Source: Marinicella rhabdoformis (GTDB taxonomy: Bacteria; Pseudomonadota; Gammaproteobacteria; Xanthomonadales; Marinicellaceae). Taken from it: a DNA stretch of 64,000 nt. The stretch lies in NCBI RefSeq assembly GCF_009671245.1, contig NZ_VTFS01000003.1:434001-498000 (forward strand), given 5' to 3'. Shown piece by piece: positions 1 to 8,677 of this stretch (its first letter is position 1; each line of letters opens with the position of its first letter). Below the pieces are notes generated by a model, which did not search any database, had not been told where the DNA came from, and was given only the letters and a program-made list of their open reading frames with translations. Position numbers and translations under genes: made by a program.

Positions 1-90
1 ATCTTCAATGGTGAGACCGAACCTTGAAAACAAGGCTGCCGTTTTGGTTAATACATGGGCCTGATGGTTGGCCAGTATGGTGAATTTCAT
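1..90 (-). CDS. ilvM: Acetolactate synthase small subunit, ACT domain (5' part only)
   Basis: The first 30 codons of a gene that continues past the left window edge. The start ATG (88-90) overlaps the ilvG stop as ATGA, and a GGAG lies 8 nt upstream, so translation is probably coupled to ilvG. The residues begin [20 protein letters not shown], which fits the first strand and helix of an ACT domain. Position after the large subunit supports IlvM, the small regulatory subunit that stabilises acetohydroxyacid synthase and sets its feedback inhibition. Only the N-terminus is visible, so length and valine sensitivity cannot be judged. IlvN or IlvH types are possible alternatives. Confidence 0.75.
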   Translation of the reverse strand, partial: MKFTILANHQAHVLTKTAALFSRFGLTIED

Positions 91-1856
91 TGTTGTTCTC
101 CGCTATTGATTGGATTGTTCTGCTCAATTGTTGTTTCCATGACGGTGCTTAATTGCATTTCTGAAACCGATGCACCAGGGGTGATGATGGGAAAGACATT
201 GCCCTCTTTTTTAACCCGCACTTCGAGTAAATAGGGCCCATTGTGGTTAGCCATTGTGGTTATTGCTGAAACCAATGCCTTGTGAGAATCAACTTGTTGA
301 TTATCGATACCATAAGCAGCTGCCAAGGCACAAAAATCTGGGTTTTCTATCGCAGTTTCTGCATACCGCTGTTCAAAATACAGTTCTTGCCACTGCCTCA
401 CCATGCCCAAATATTCATTGTTCATAACCACCACTTTGACTGGGATTTGGTGCTGTTTTAATACGGCCATCTCTTGAACCGTCATTTGCAAACCACCATC
501 TCCGACCACTGCCACCACGGGTTTTGGCTTGGCTGATTGCTGGGCTGCCATTTGTGCTCCCAAAGCCGCAGGCAAACAAAAACCCATGGTTCCCAGACCG
601 CCGGATGTCACCCAGCAGCGTTTTGACTTCAGCTTGGCATAACGACAAGCCACCATCTGGTGTTGGCCGACATCGGTGACCCAAATGGCATCGTTGAATT
701 GTTCATTCAGGGCACGGACAACCACAGCCATAGTCATCAGTTCATCCGATGCGGTACTTACCAAATCTGTAACCGTCACTTGTTGTTGCTCTAAGGATTG
801 GTGTTGGTTATGCTGTGCCCACCAAGGTTCATAAACCTTGGCTTTTAAGTGTGGCATCAATGACGCCAATGAGGCTTTAAGGTCTGCCACAACCGCCACA
901 TCTGTGGCCACGTTTTTGTTGATTTCACTGGCATCAATATCAAAATGAACCACTTTTGCCTGGCGCGCGTATTTTGACAAGTCACTGGTCACCCGATCAT
1001 CAAAACGCATGCCCATGGCAATCAACACATCGCATTCATTGGTCATTTTGTTGGCTGCATAATGTCCGTGCATGCCTAACATGCCTATCAAACAGGGGTG
1101 ATCACTGGGCAAGGCCGACAAACCCAAAGCGGTACTGGCCGCAGGCATGGGAAGCAAGGACAACAAATCAGACAACAGAGATTCTGCTCCTGATAAGGTG
1201 ACGCCTTGTCCAAAAATCAGCAATGGTTTTTGAGCTTGGTTGATGAGTTCAGCCGCTTGTTCAACCGCTGCCACATCTAATTTAGGCAATGCTTGGTAAG
1301 CCGGCACCGAAATACACCTGTTATGTCGCCATTCACAAACTTCCATCTGGGCATTTTTTGTGATGTCGATCAGCACAGGTCCCGGACGGCCACTTTGAGC
1401 CACATAAAAAGCTTTGGCCACTGCCGGTGCAATGTCAGCCGCTTGGGTTACTTGAATACACCACTTGGTGACTGGGGCTGCCATGCTGATGACGTCCAAC
1501 TCTTGAAACGCGTCAGAACCCAATAGGTGCTCAAAAACTTGGCCTGTGATACAAACCACAGGCGTGGAATCCATGTAAGCATCTGCGATGCCAGTCAATA
1601 AGTTGGCCGCACCTGGACCCGAGGTGGCGAAACACACACCCGCTTGGCCTTTAACCCGTGCCCAACCTTGGGCGGCATGCACCGCCCCTTGTTCATGTCG
1701 CATCAAGACATGTTTCATCGCCGCAGTTGAACGCTCTAAAGCATCATAAACCGGCATAATCGCGCCACCAGGATAGCCAAATATGGTGGTCACACCTTCT
1801 GCATCCAATGAGTGGATTAAAGCATCTGCACCTGTCATTGCATGCCCGTCAGCCAT
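87..1856 (-). CDS. ilvG: Acetolactate synthase large (catalytic) subunit
   Basis: TPP- and FAD-dependent enzyme that condenses pyruvate with pyruvate or 2-oxobutyrate, the first common step of Val/Leu/Ile synthesis. The 589-residue product has the family's usual length. The N-terminal TPP domain carries [15 protein letters not shown] and the catalytic Glu in [16 protein letters not shown]. The C-terminal TPP domain has [11 protein letters not shown] followed by [13 protein letters not shown], the Mg-TPP motif. The start at 1856 was chosen because AGGAG sits 6 nt upstream; a longer frame opens at 1880 inside ilvD but has no better site. It overlaps the end of ilvD by 8 nt and ilvM by 3 nt. Third gene of ilvEDGM; the symbol ilvG rather than ilvB or ilvI rests on this context. 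Confidence 0.93.
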   Translation of the reverse strand: MADGHAMTGADALIHSLDAEGVTTIFGYPGGAIMPVYDALERSTAAMKHVLMRHEQGAVHAAQGWARVKGQAGVCFATSGPGAANLLTGIADAYMDSTPVVCITGQVFEHLLGSDAFQELDVISMAAPVTKWCIQVTQAADIAPAVAKAFYVAQSGRPGPVLIDITKNAQMEVCEWRHNRCISVPAYQALPKLDVAAVEQAAELINQAQKPLLIFGQGVTLSGAESLLSDLLSLLPMPAASTALGLSALPSDHPCLIGMLGMHGHYAANKMTNECDVLIAMGMRFDDRVTSDLSKYARQAKVVHFDIDASEINKNVATDVAVVADLKASLASLMPHLKAKVYEPWWAQHNQHQSLEQQQVTVTDLVSTASDELMTMAVVVRALNEQFNDAIWVTDVGQHQMVACRYAKLKSKRCWVTSGGLGTMGFCLPAALGAQMAAQQSAKPKPVVAVVGDGGLQMTVQEMAVLKQHQIPVKVVVMNNEYLGMVRQWQELYFEQRYAETAIENPDFCALAAAYGIDNQQVDSHKALVSAITTMANHNGPYLLEVRVKKEGNVFPIITPGASVSEMQLSTVMETTIEQNNPINSGEQQ

Positions 1857-3552
1857 GTGGTACTCCTGTGGTTTCATCACCGTCTGTGATACAACCCAAT
1901 GACGCCGAAGCTACCAAGCGCGCATATTTAGCTAAAGTGCCTTTCACAGCTGTTTGCTTTGGCTTCTGCCATGCCGCTTTGCGCTTGGCCCATTCCGCTT
2001 CGTCAACTGCCACGTCTATTGAATTCTGCTTGGCATCAATGGTAATTTCATCACCCGTTTGCACCAAAGCAATGGGACCACACAACTGTGCTTCAGGACT
2101 GATGTGCCCCACCACAAATCCATGAGAACCACCAGAAAACCGACCGTCTGTGATCAAAGCCACCTCTTTACCCAAACCTGCGCCCATGATGGCAGCTGTG
2201 GGCTTGAGCATTTCAGGCATGCCGGGACCACCTTTCGGTCCCACATAGCGAATCACCACCACATCTCCCGCAACCACTTCGCCTGACTTGATGCCTTGAT
2301 TGGCTTCAGCTTCGCTGTCATAAACCCGTGCAGAACCAACAAAGCGCTCACCTTCCTTGCCGGTGATTTTTGCCACTGAACCTTCAGGTGCCAACCGGCC
2401 AGTGAGTATTTGAATGTGACCTGCTTTCTTGATGGCTTTATTGGGTGGCTTGATGACCCTTTGATTTTCAGCCAGCGGAGGCACTTGTGCTAAATTTTCT
2501 GCTACCGAACGACCCGTTACCGTCATACATGAACCATCCAACAAGCCATGCTCTAACATCAATTTCATCACTGCAGGTACCCCACCGGCATGGTGTAAAT
2601 CTTCCATCAAGTATCGGCCGCTGGGCTTCAAATCAGCCAACATCGGTGTTTGGCGACTGATGTTTTGTAAATCCAATAGGGCCAAAGGAATTTCAGCCGC
2701 ATGGGCTATCGCCAACAAATGCAATACTGCATTGGTCGAACCGCCGAGTACCGTGATCACCCTGAAAGCGTTGAACAGACTGGCACGCGTGACCACATCT
2801 CTGGGCTTGATGTCATGTGCCATCAAGTAACGCAAAGCCCTGGCGATGCTTTGACATTCGCTTTTTTTCTCTGGGCTTGTGGCTGGATTTGACGCGCTAT
2901 AAGGTAAACTCATGCCCATGGCTTCAGCCGCCGCCGACATGGTGTTGGCCGTGTACATACCGCCACAGGCACCTGCACCAGGACAGGCATTTTCAATCAC
3001 CGCTTGGTAATCTTGTTGATTAATTTCACCTTTGACTTTTTCACCCCAAGCCTCAAAAGCAGACACCACATCCAACTTTTTACCCTTGTGGCAACCTGGT
3101 GCAATGCTGCCGCCATATAACATCAAGCTAGGTCGGTTCAATCGCAACATCGCCATCAAAGCACCCGGTAAATTTTTATCACAACCCACCACAGTCACTA
3201 AGGCATCGTAATGCATACCCGCCACCACAGACTCCATTGAGTCCGCAATCAAATCACGAGAAGGCAGCGAATAATTCATTCCGCTTGTGCCCATGGAAAT
3301 GCCATCAGAGATGCCAATGGTGTTAAAAATCAAACCATTGACTTCATCAGTTGGCAATGCAGTTTTGACCTGTTGCGCCAGGCTGTTCAGGTGCATATTG
3401 CATGGGTTGCCTTCATAGCCTGTTGAGGCAATGCCTACGAAGGGCAATGCCAATTTTTGTTTATCCAAACCAATCGCATGCAACATGGCTTGTGCCGCAG
3501 GCAGGCTGTCATCCTGCGTCACCGTTCGAGAATAAGGGTTATCTAACTTCAT
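1849..3552 (-). CDS. ilvD: Dihydroxyacid dehydratase
   Basis: Iron-sulfur enzyme that dehydrates 2,3-dihydroxy-isovalerate and -methylvalerate to the 2-keto acids in Val/Ile synthesis. Family motifs: the cluster cysteines in [20 protein letters not shown] and [17 protein letters not shown], and the C-terminal [20 protein letters not shown]. From ATG 3552 the product is 567 residues, typical for the family. That ATG shares one base with the ilvE stop (TAATG), which implies coupled translation. The open frame extends upstream to 3615 but those codons lie inside ilvE and do not resemble the family. Second gene of the ilv operon. Confidence 0.96.
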   Translation of the reverse strand: MKLDNPYSRTVTQDDSLPAAQAMLHAIGLDKQKLALPFVGIASTGYEGNPCNMHLNSLAQQVKTALPTDEVNGLIFNTIGISDGISMGTSGMNYSLPSRDLIADSMESVVAGMHYDALVTVVGCDKNLPGALMAMLRLNRPSLMLYGGSIAPGCHKGKKLDVVSAFEAWGEKVKGEINQQDYQAVIENACPGAGACGGMYTANTMSAAAEAMGMSLPYSASNPATSPEKKSECQSIARALRYLMAHDIKPRDVVTRASLFNAFRVITVLGGSTNAVLHLLAIAHAAEIPLALLDLQNISRQTPMLADLKPSGRYLMEDLHHAGGVPAVMKLMLEHGLLDGSCMTVTGRSVAENLAQVPPLAENQRVIKPPNKAIKKAGHIQILTGRLAPEGSVAKITGKEGERFVGSARVYDSEAEANQGIKSGEVVAGDVVVIRYVGPKGGPGMPEMLKPTAAIMGAGLGKEVALITDGRFSGGSHGFVVGHISPEAQLCGPIALVQTGDEITIDAKQNSIDVAVDEAEWAKRKAAWQKPKQTAVKGTLAKYARLVASASLGCITDGDETTGVPHG

Positions 3553-4418
3553 TAGGCAGCCCTCACTTTTTGGTTGAACTGCTGGTGGATAGTGGCACCT
3601 AAGGACTCTTGCCACATCAATGGAAACACTTGACCATCCAAAGATGTCACTCCTTTGATTTCAACTGCCGTTCCAGTTAAAAATGCCGCGTCCGCGGCTA
3701 ACACATCTGCCAATGACAAGGTGGCTTCTTGACAACTGATGCCCATTGACTGGCACAAATCGATGACAATTTGACGGGTGATGCCTGGCAGCAAATGTCC
3801 AGTTTTAGGGGTAAACAATACACCCCCTTTCTGGATAAAAATGTTGGCGCCTGTCGCTTCAGCCACATGTCCGTTTTTATCCAACAGCAAAGCATCATCA
3901 AAGCCTTGTTGCTTCGCCGCTTTCATGGCCAGCAAGGAATTGGCGTAGTGCCCTGTCACTTTGGCTTCAACATGGCATGAAGCAGGATCAGGTCGGGCAT
4001 ATTGTGATGTCACTAAATGCAATGGTTTGTCACCAAAGTAACTGCCCCAGTCCCATGCACACAAAAACAAATGTGCCTCATCATCTATTTGCAAACCCAT
4101 GTTTTCACTGGTGTACAGCAAAGGCCGGATATAGGCATCACCCAATTGGTTCTTTTCAAGCAGTTCGTAGGTCAGTTCTACCAGTTCATCGACCGCATAG
4201 GGAATGCTGATGTGCATGGTTTTTGCTGAATACAGCAAACGTTCATAATGCGCTTTGGCATGCCAGACCTTTGGGCCGGTTGGCGTTTGATAAGACCTGA
4301 TGCCTTCAAACACACCATTGCCATAATGGAATGATTGTTGATACAGCCCCACTTTGGCAGATTGTGCTTTGAGCCATTCGCCATTGAGGAAAACCACCGT
4401 GTTATCGTCGTAATACAT
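3552..4418 (-). CDS. ilvE: Branched-chain amino acid aminotransferase
   Basis: PLP-dependent fold-type IV transaminase that makes the last step to Leu, Ile and Val using glutamate. The 288-residue product shows [14 protein letters not shown] near the N-terminus, the putative PLP lysine in [16 protein letters not shown], and EATGANIFI and [12 protein letters not shown] further on. The C-terminus has [14 protein letters not shown], close to the family's GTAAxVxPV pattern. It is the first gene of the operon, unlike the enterobacterial ilvGMEDA order. It lies 35 nt downstream of a strong terminator hairpin and a BCAA-rich leader frame, so transcription into it is probably attenuated. Confidence 0.94.
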   Translation of the reverse strand: MYYDDNTVVFLNGEWLKAQSAKVGLYQQSFHYGNGVFEGIRSYQTPTGPKVWHAKAHYERLLYSAKTMHISIPYAVDELVELTYELLEKNQLGDAYIRPLLYTSENMGLQIDDEAHLFLCAWDWGSYFGDKPLHLVTSQYARPDPASCHVEAKVTGHYANSLLAMKAAKQQGFDDALLLDKNGHVAEATGANIFIQKGGVLFTPKTGHLLPGITRQIVIDLCQSMGISCQEATLSLADVLAADAAFLTGTAVEIKGVTSLDGQVFPLMWQESLGATIHQQFNQKVRAA

Positions 4419-4452
4419 ATTTCGCTCTTTTTTTTAGTTTTTTATTTGATGT

Positions 4453-4488
4453 AAAAAAAAAGCCCTTCTTGGTGAGAAGGGCTTTTTT
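4453..4488 (-). terminator. Intrinsic terminator in the ilvE leader (attenuator)
   Basis: Read leftward, the stem AGAAGGGCTT pairs with AAGCCCTTCT across a 5-nt loop and is extended by A/T pairs. It ends in nine consecutive T residues on the minus strand. It stands between the BCAA-rich leader frame (stop at 4512) and ilvE (start 4418), the position of an ilv attenuator. The plus-strand T run is only six, so the design favours leftward transcription. Confidence 0.85.
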
Positions 4489-4511
4489 GAATGTTTGTTT
4501 ATTCTGCCAAC

Positions 4512-4589
4512 TCACCACATGCGCGTGCGTATAATCACTAAAATAATGACTGATAATAAGACGACGACGTTGTTGGCTGAAATGTTCAT
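4512..4589 (-). CDS. ilv leader peptide, Val/Ile/Leu-rich, 25 residues
   Basis: A short frame too small for usual gene callers. It starts at ATG 4589, stops with TGA at 4512, and contains the run NVVVLLSVIILVII, so 12 of 14 consecutive residues are Val, Leu or Ile. This resembles the enterobacterial IlvL leader, whose translation senses charged branched-chain tRNAs. It lies 23 nt before a strong intrinsic terminator and 94 nt before ilvE. The ribosome binding site is weak (no clear AGGAG upstream). Role as an attenuation sensor is inferred from composition and position. Confidence 0.8.
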   Translation of the reverse strand: MNISANNVVVLLSVIILVIIRTRMW

Positions 4590-4639
4590 GTTGTTGTTTT
4601 CTGTTTTGTTCGCTGTAAATTGCTGTTCAATGGCTGCCT

Positions 4640-4668
4640 ATAGTGGGAGAAGACATTCTGCTTGTCAA
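4640..4668 (-). promoter_or_regulatory. Putative ilvEDGM promoter
   Basis: On the minus strand a perfect -35 box TTGACA (4663-4668) is followed after 17 nt by CACTAT (4640-4645), a 3/6 match to the -10 consensus. Transcription would begin near 4633, about 45 nt before the leader peptide, as expected for an attenuated operon. The weak -10 lowers confidence. Confidence 0.5.
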
Positions 4669-4735
4669 ACTTATTTCTTGATTTTGCATATACAAATATG
4701 TTATATGGTAAAGACTGTTCATTCGGCCATCGGCT

Positions 4736-4764
4736 GTGATAACTTGGGAGCCGGCCAGTATGAT
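4736..4764 (+). promoter_or_regulatory. Putative leuACDB promoter
   Basis: GTGATA (4736-4741) and TATGAT (4759-4764) are separated by 17 nt and match the sigma-70 boxes at 4/6 and 5/6 positions. The start would fall near 4771, giving about 30 nt before the ribosome binding site of the Leu-rich leader frame. An alternative pair TTGATT/TTATAT at 4678-4706 is weaker at the -10. Confidence 0.4.
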
Positions 4765-4814
4765 TTGGCCGATAAAACACACAGTTTAACCAAGTAATTT
4801 AGGAGTTAAATCTC

Positions 4815-4973
4815 ATGAACAGACAACCAAAAATGTCGCCAGAGGTGGCGCAGAAATGGTCGCCGCAAACACGGCCACAATCCAACACCCAAAGCGGTCA
4901 CAATACCCTGCCATTCATGACAACTTTATTATTAAGCACCCTTTCTTTATTGCTGATTTTAATTAATTTATAA
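4815..4973 (+). CDS. Putative leu leader peptide, Leu-rich C-terminus, 52 residues
   Basis: A frame below the usual size cut-off with a good ribosome binding site (AGGAG, 9 nt before ATG). The first 31 residues are polar; of the last 21, ten are Leu, mostly TTA codons, with Ile also present (TTLLLSTLSLLLILINL). It ends 124 nt before leuA. Composition, translation signals and position fit a leucine-sensing leader peptide. It is longer than typical LeuL peptides. The hydrophobic end could also be a membrane segment, so a small membrane protein is a real alternative. Confidence 0.65.
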   Translation: MNRQPKMSPEVAQKWSPQTRPQSNTQSGHNTLPFMTTLLLSTLSLLLILINL

Positions 4974-4987
4974 ATCAGATAGATAGA

Positions 4988-5067
4988 CCACTTCCTGTGG
5001 CTGTTTATAACCAACAAACCACACCCAAAGCATCAACAACGCCGCTTGTTGAAACGCATCAGTGTGG
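4988..5067 (+). promoter_or_regulatory. Mutually exclusive stems in the leuA leader
   Basis: Four complementary segments follow the Leu-rich leader. CCAC (4988-4991) can pair with GTGG (4997-5000). TGTGG (4996-5000) can instead pair with CCACA (5019-5023). CCACAC (5019-5024) can instead pair with GTGTGG (5062-5067), enclosing an inner stem CAACAA/TTGTTG (5034-5051). This is a 1:2, 2:3, 3:4 layout like an attenuator. No T run follows segment 4, so it is not a standard intrinsic terminator; it ends 30 nt before the leuA ATG. Stems 1:2 and 2:3 are short, so this may be coincidence. Confidence 0.4.
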
Positions 5068-5097
5068 CCTAAATAAAATCAAAAAAAGAGCATTTAA

Positions 5098-6690
5098 ATG
5101 AAACAAATTCAACTGTTTGACACCACCCTAAGAGATGGCCAACAATGCCCCGGTGCAGGCATGAGTCACCAACACAATTTACACTATGCTTCATTGGCTG
5201 CCCAAGTAGGCATTGATACCTTAGAAGCTGGCTTTCCCTCTGCCAGTAAAGAAGATTTTCGCATCGTGAATGACATAGCCAAACAATACAGCCATTTAAA
5301 ATCTCCGCCAAAAGTGGCGGCATTGGCACAACTGAAAGAAGCCCAATTGATTCAAACCATGGAATCTTTGGCGCCGCTTGACCCTTCACAAGCACGCATT
5401 CATTTGTATTTACCTGTGGCTCCAGGATTGATGACGGCTTCTTTGGGTAACTATGCAAAAAACAAAGGCCATATCATCAAAGACACCCAACGTATGATTG
5501 CCATGGCACAGCAGCAAGGTTTTGAAGTAGAGTTCAGCCCTGAAGCCTATTCTCAGATGGCGGAAAATTTTGATTTTGTCAGTGATTTGATTTTAGCCGC
5601 TGTCGAATCTGGCGCAACTATCATCAATTGTCCAGATACCATTGGTAGCGCTTGTTATTGGCAAGGCGACGATTATTTTGTCAACCACATGACACAACAT
5701 GCCGAGCTGGTCAAAACGCAATTGCCTCAACACCAAGTCACCTGGTCTGTGCATTGTCACAACGACTTTGGCATGGCTTTAGACAACAGCCTTCGCGCCG
5801 TCACCCAAGGCCCCGCGACACAAATAGAAGGTTGTTTCAATGGTGTCGGCGAACGCGCCGGCAATGTCGCTTTGGAACAATGCATCATGGCGATTAAAAC
5901 CTTTGGTCAGAACAGTGACATCGCGCCGATTTACACACAGGCCAACAGCCAATACATCAAAGCCATCTCAGATTTTGTCGCCCACCACATGCTGCCAAGA
6001 CAAGCCCATTGGCCGATTGCCGGCGACAATGTGGCCAAACACTCTTCAGGCGGGCATACCAATGCCATTTTAAAAGACAGCCACATTTATCAACCCTTTG
6101 CACCTGATGAAGTGGGCCAAAAAATCAGCTTTGCGTTTGGTCCTTTAAGCGGCAGCAACCACGCCAAGAAAATCATTGAAGACCATGGTTACCTTTGTTT
6201 GACAGAAGAAAAAACCGCCATCACACAATTCATTAAAAACCAGTACAGCAACCGCCGCAAAGGCTTGACTGATACAGAACTGATGTCTGCCTATTTCAGC
6301 TACCGACAACCGATCAAATCACTTGAATTTTCACACCAAAAAAATGGTCAATTGGTGGTCAGCTCATGTCTATTTGGCAGCGATACACAGTGGACTCTTG
6401 AAGCCAATGAAGCCACTTATCTGGCCGCAGTCAAACAGCAGCTAGAACAAGAGCTGGGCAAATTCAGTATCCAGTCATACCACAGTGAATCAACCACATC
6501 AGGCATAGATTCACCCGCAAAAGCGGAAATCATCATACAGCTGTCTGGTCAACGGTATGAGGGCAGCGCCACCCACAAAGACATCCAATTAGCCGCCATC
6601 ACTGCATTGGTCAATGCCTGTAACCGCTGGCAAATTGACAACCATTACAAACAAACACAACGGCCCGAAATTAAGGAGCAGCAACAATGA
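5098..6690 (+). CDS. leuA: 2-isopropylmalate synthase
   Basis: Condenses acetyl-CoA with 2-ketoisovalerate, the committed step of leucine synthesis. The TIM-barrel domain opens with FDTTLRDGQQCPG and has the metal-binding HCHNDFGMALDNS and the loop NGVGERAGNVALEQ. After a linker with GDNVAKHSSGGHTNAIL, the last ~120 residues form the LeuA regulatory (dimerisation) domain where leucine binds in the family. The 530-residue length is normal. Its stop overlaps the leuC start by 4 nt (ATGA). Upstream lies the Leu-rich leader region, so expression is probably set by leucine supply. Confidence 0.95.
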   Translation: MKQIQLFDTTLRDGQQCPGAGMSHQHNLHYASLAAQVGIDTLEAGFPSASKEDFRIVNDIAKQYSHLKSPPKVAALAQLKEAQLIQTMESLAPLDPSQARIHLYLPVAPGLMTASLGNYAKNKGHIIKDTQRMIAMAQQQGFEVEFSPEAYSQMAENFDFVSDLILAAVESGATIINCPDTIGSACYWQGDDYFVNHMTQHAELVKTQLPQHQVTWSVHCHNDFGMALDNSLRAVTQGPATQIEGCFNGVGERAGNVALEQCIMAIKTFGQNSDIAPIYTQANSQYIKAISDFVAHHMLPRQAHWPIAGDNVAKHSSGGHTNAILKDSHIYQPFAPDEVGQKISFAFGPLSGSNHAKKIIEDHGYLCLTEEKTAITQFIKNQYSNRRKGLTDTELMSAYFSYRQPIKSLEFSHQKNGQLVVSSCLFGSDTQWTLEANEATYLAAVKQQLEQELGKFSIQSYHSESTTSGIDSPAKAEIIIQLSGQRYEGSATHKDIQLAAITALVNACNRWQIDNHYKQTQRPEIKEQQQ

Positions 6691-8084
6691 AACACAACAT
6701 CATAGAAAAAATTTGGCAACAACATCAGGTCGCATCAAAACCCGGTTTTCCTGATGTACTGGGCATCGATTTTGCTTTGATTCATGAAGTCACCTCAGCC
6801 CAAGCATTCCAACAATTGGCAGACAAAAACATTCCCGTACGTCACCCTCATCGATTGCTCGCCACCATAGATCACAGCATCCCGACTCGCAACAACCGAG
6901 ACCAAGTTGATGACCCAGTCGCAGCCAAACAAATGGCCACCTTGCGTGACAATTGTAAAAAGCACGGCATCACTTTGCATGACATTGACAGCGGTCACCA
7001 AGGCATCGTGCACGTAATAGGTCCTGAGCTGGGCGTGACCCAACCGGGCATGACCTTGGTTTGTGGCGATTCACATACCGCCACCCATGGTGCTTTTGGG
7101 GCGCTGGCCTTTGGCATTGGCACCTCAACATTGGCGCATGTCATGGCCACAGGTGCTTTGTTGATGCACCGGCCTAAAGTGATGCGCGTGCATTTTGAGG
7201 GTGAGTTAGCCAATAATTGCAGTGCCAAAGACATGGCGTTGCATTTGATTGCTCTACTGGGGGTTGGTGGTGCCACTGGACATGTGATCGAATACACCGG
7301 CCAAGCCATTAAGTCACTCAGTATGGAACAACGGATGACGCTGTGTAACATGAGCATAGAATGTGGCGCGATAGCAGGCCTGGTAGCACCTGATGAAACC
7401 ACTTTTGCCTATATTTTTGGTAAAGCCCACGCACCCAAAGGACAACAATGGGACCAAGCGGTTAAACATTGGCGCACACTGATCAGTGATACTGGCTGCC
7501 ATTACGATGCCACGGTGACGATTCATTTAGATACAGTAAAACCGATGGTGACATGGGGTACCAACCCCGCTCAAGCCACTCACATTGATGGTCAAATCCC
7601 CAAAACTGAACAAACTCGGGACGCTTTGGCATACACACAATTAGCTGAAAGTGACCAACTGGCCGGCACACGTATTGATTGGGCCTTTGTCGGCTCCTGT
7701 ACCAATGGTCGCATCGAAGATTTGCGTGTGGTGGCCGATGTTTTAAAACACAATCGGGTTGCCAATCACGTCACCATGTACATCGTACCGGGCTCTGAAC
7801 AGGTGAGAAAGCAAGCACAAAGCGAAGGCTTGGATCATATTTTTGAACAAGCTGGCGCCTCCTTCAGACAGCCGGGCTGTTCAATGTGTTTGGCCATGAA
7901 TGATGATGTGGTACCCGCAGGCGCACGTTGTATCAGCACCACCAACCGTAACTTTATAGGCCGACAAGGCACAGGCAGCATCACCCACCTGGCCTCACCT
8001 TTGACTGTCGCACACAGTGCCATTCAAGGGCACATCAGTATGGGTCAAAACAATCACGCACCATCAACAGGAGCACAGGCATGA
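6687..8084 (+). CDS. leuC: 3-isopropylmalate dehydratase large subunit
   Basis: Aconitase-family iron-sulfur enzyme that isomerises 2- to 3-isopropylmalate with LeuD. The 465 residues carry the family motifs VCGDSHTATHGAFGALAFG, FVGSCTNGRIEDL (first cluster Cys) and FRQPGCSMCLAMN (the CxxC pair), so all three 4Fe-4S ligands are present. ATGA overlaps join it to leuA upstream and leuD downstream, which suggests balanced production of the two subunits. Confidence 0.96.
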   Translation: MKHNIIEKIWQQHQVASKPGFPDVLGIDFALIHEVTSAQAFQQLADKNIPVRHPHRLLATIDHSIPTRNNRDQVDDPVAAKQMATLRDNCKKHGITLHDIDSGHQGIVHVIGPELGVTQPGMTLVCGDSHTATHGAFGALAFGIGTSTLAHVMATGALLMHRPKVMRVHFEGELANNCSAKDMALHLIALLGVGGATGHVIEYTGQAIKSLSMEQRMTLCNMSIECGAIAGLVAPDETTFAYIFGKAHAPKGQQWDQAVKHWRTLISDTGCHYDATVTIHLDTVKPMVTWGTNPAQATHIDGQIPKTEQTRDALAYTQLAESDQLAGTRIDWAFVGSCTNGRIEDLRVVADVLKHNRVANHVTMYIVPGSEQVRKQAQSEGLDHIFEQAGASFRQPGCSMCLAMNDDVVPAGARCISTTNRNFIGRQGTGSITHLASPLTVAHSAIQGHISMGQNNHAPSTGAQA

Positions 8085-8677
8085 AAGCAATCACACACAT
8101 CAAAAGCCACATCACGCCAATGGTAATTGATGACATCGACACAGACATCATCATTCCTGCACAGTATTTAACCCAAACCAGCCAAACAGGCTTTGGTTCA
8201 AACGCTTTTTCCAGACTCAAAGCCGAACCTGACTTTGTGCTTAATCAGTCTTTATTCCAAAACAGTCGCATCCTATTGGCCGGTGATAACTTTGGCTGTG
8301 GTTCATCCAGAGAACACGCGATTTGGGCCATCAAAGAGCTCGGTTATCAGGCAGTCATCGCCCCTTCATTTGCAGACATATTCAGTAACAATGCCAAGAA
8401 AAATGGCCTGTTATTAATCCAAATGGACGCCGCTCAATGTCAACAATGGGCAGCAACTGCCACCAAAAAAGACCACACATGCTATATCAATATTGAAGCA
8501 CAAGTGGTGACATACCAATCGGCATCTCATCATTTTGACATTGACCCATTTTTTAAATGGTGTTTGACACAAGGGCAAGACGAATTGGCCTATTTGCAAA
8601 ATCAACAAACTGAGATTAAAGCGTGGGAACAAACCCAACAAACGCTGTTCCTCGAAGCTAAAGGAGCAAGTGCATGA
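8081..8677 (+). CDS. leuD: 3-isopropylmalate dehydratase small subunit
   Basis: The 198-residue swivel-domain partner of LeuC. It shows DIDTDIIIPAQYL near the N-terminus, GDNFGCGSSREHAIWAIKEL (substrate-recognition loop) and FADIFSNNAKKNGLL. Length agrees with the roughly 200-residue bacterial LeuD. It overlaps leuC and leuB by 4 nt each. The gene order leuACDB differs from the enterobacterial leuABCD. Confidence 0.95.
   Translation: MKAITHIKSHITPMVIDDIDTDIIIPAQYLTQTSQTGFGSNAFSRLKAEPDFVLNQSLFQNSRILLAGDNFGCGSSREHAIWAIKELGYQAVIAPSFADIFSNNAKKNGLLLIQMDAAQCQQWAATATKKDHTCYINIEAQVVTYQSASHHFDIDPFFKWCLTQGQDELAYLQNQQTEIKAWEQTQQTLFLEAKGASA

Noticed and set aside
4495-4797. A 100-codon plus-strand frame in the ilv-leu control region
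   Set aside because: It has no family resemblance and runs across the antisense of the ilv leader and the promoter regions.
6995-7402. A 135-codon frame antisense to leuC
   Set aside because: Mirror of a conserved coding region with no recognisable protein.
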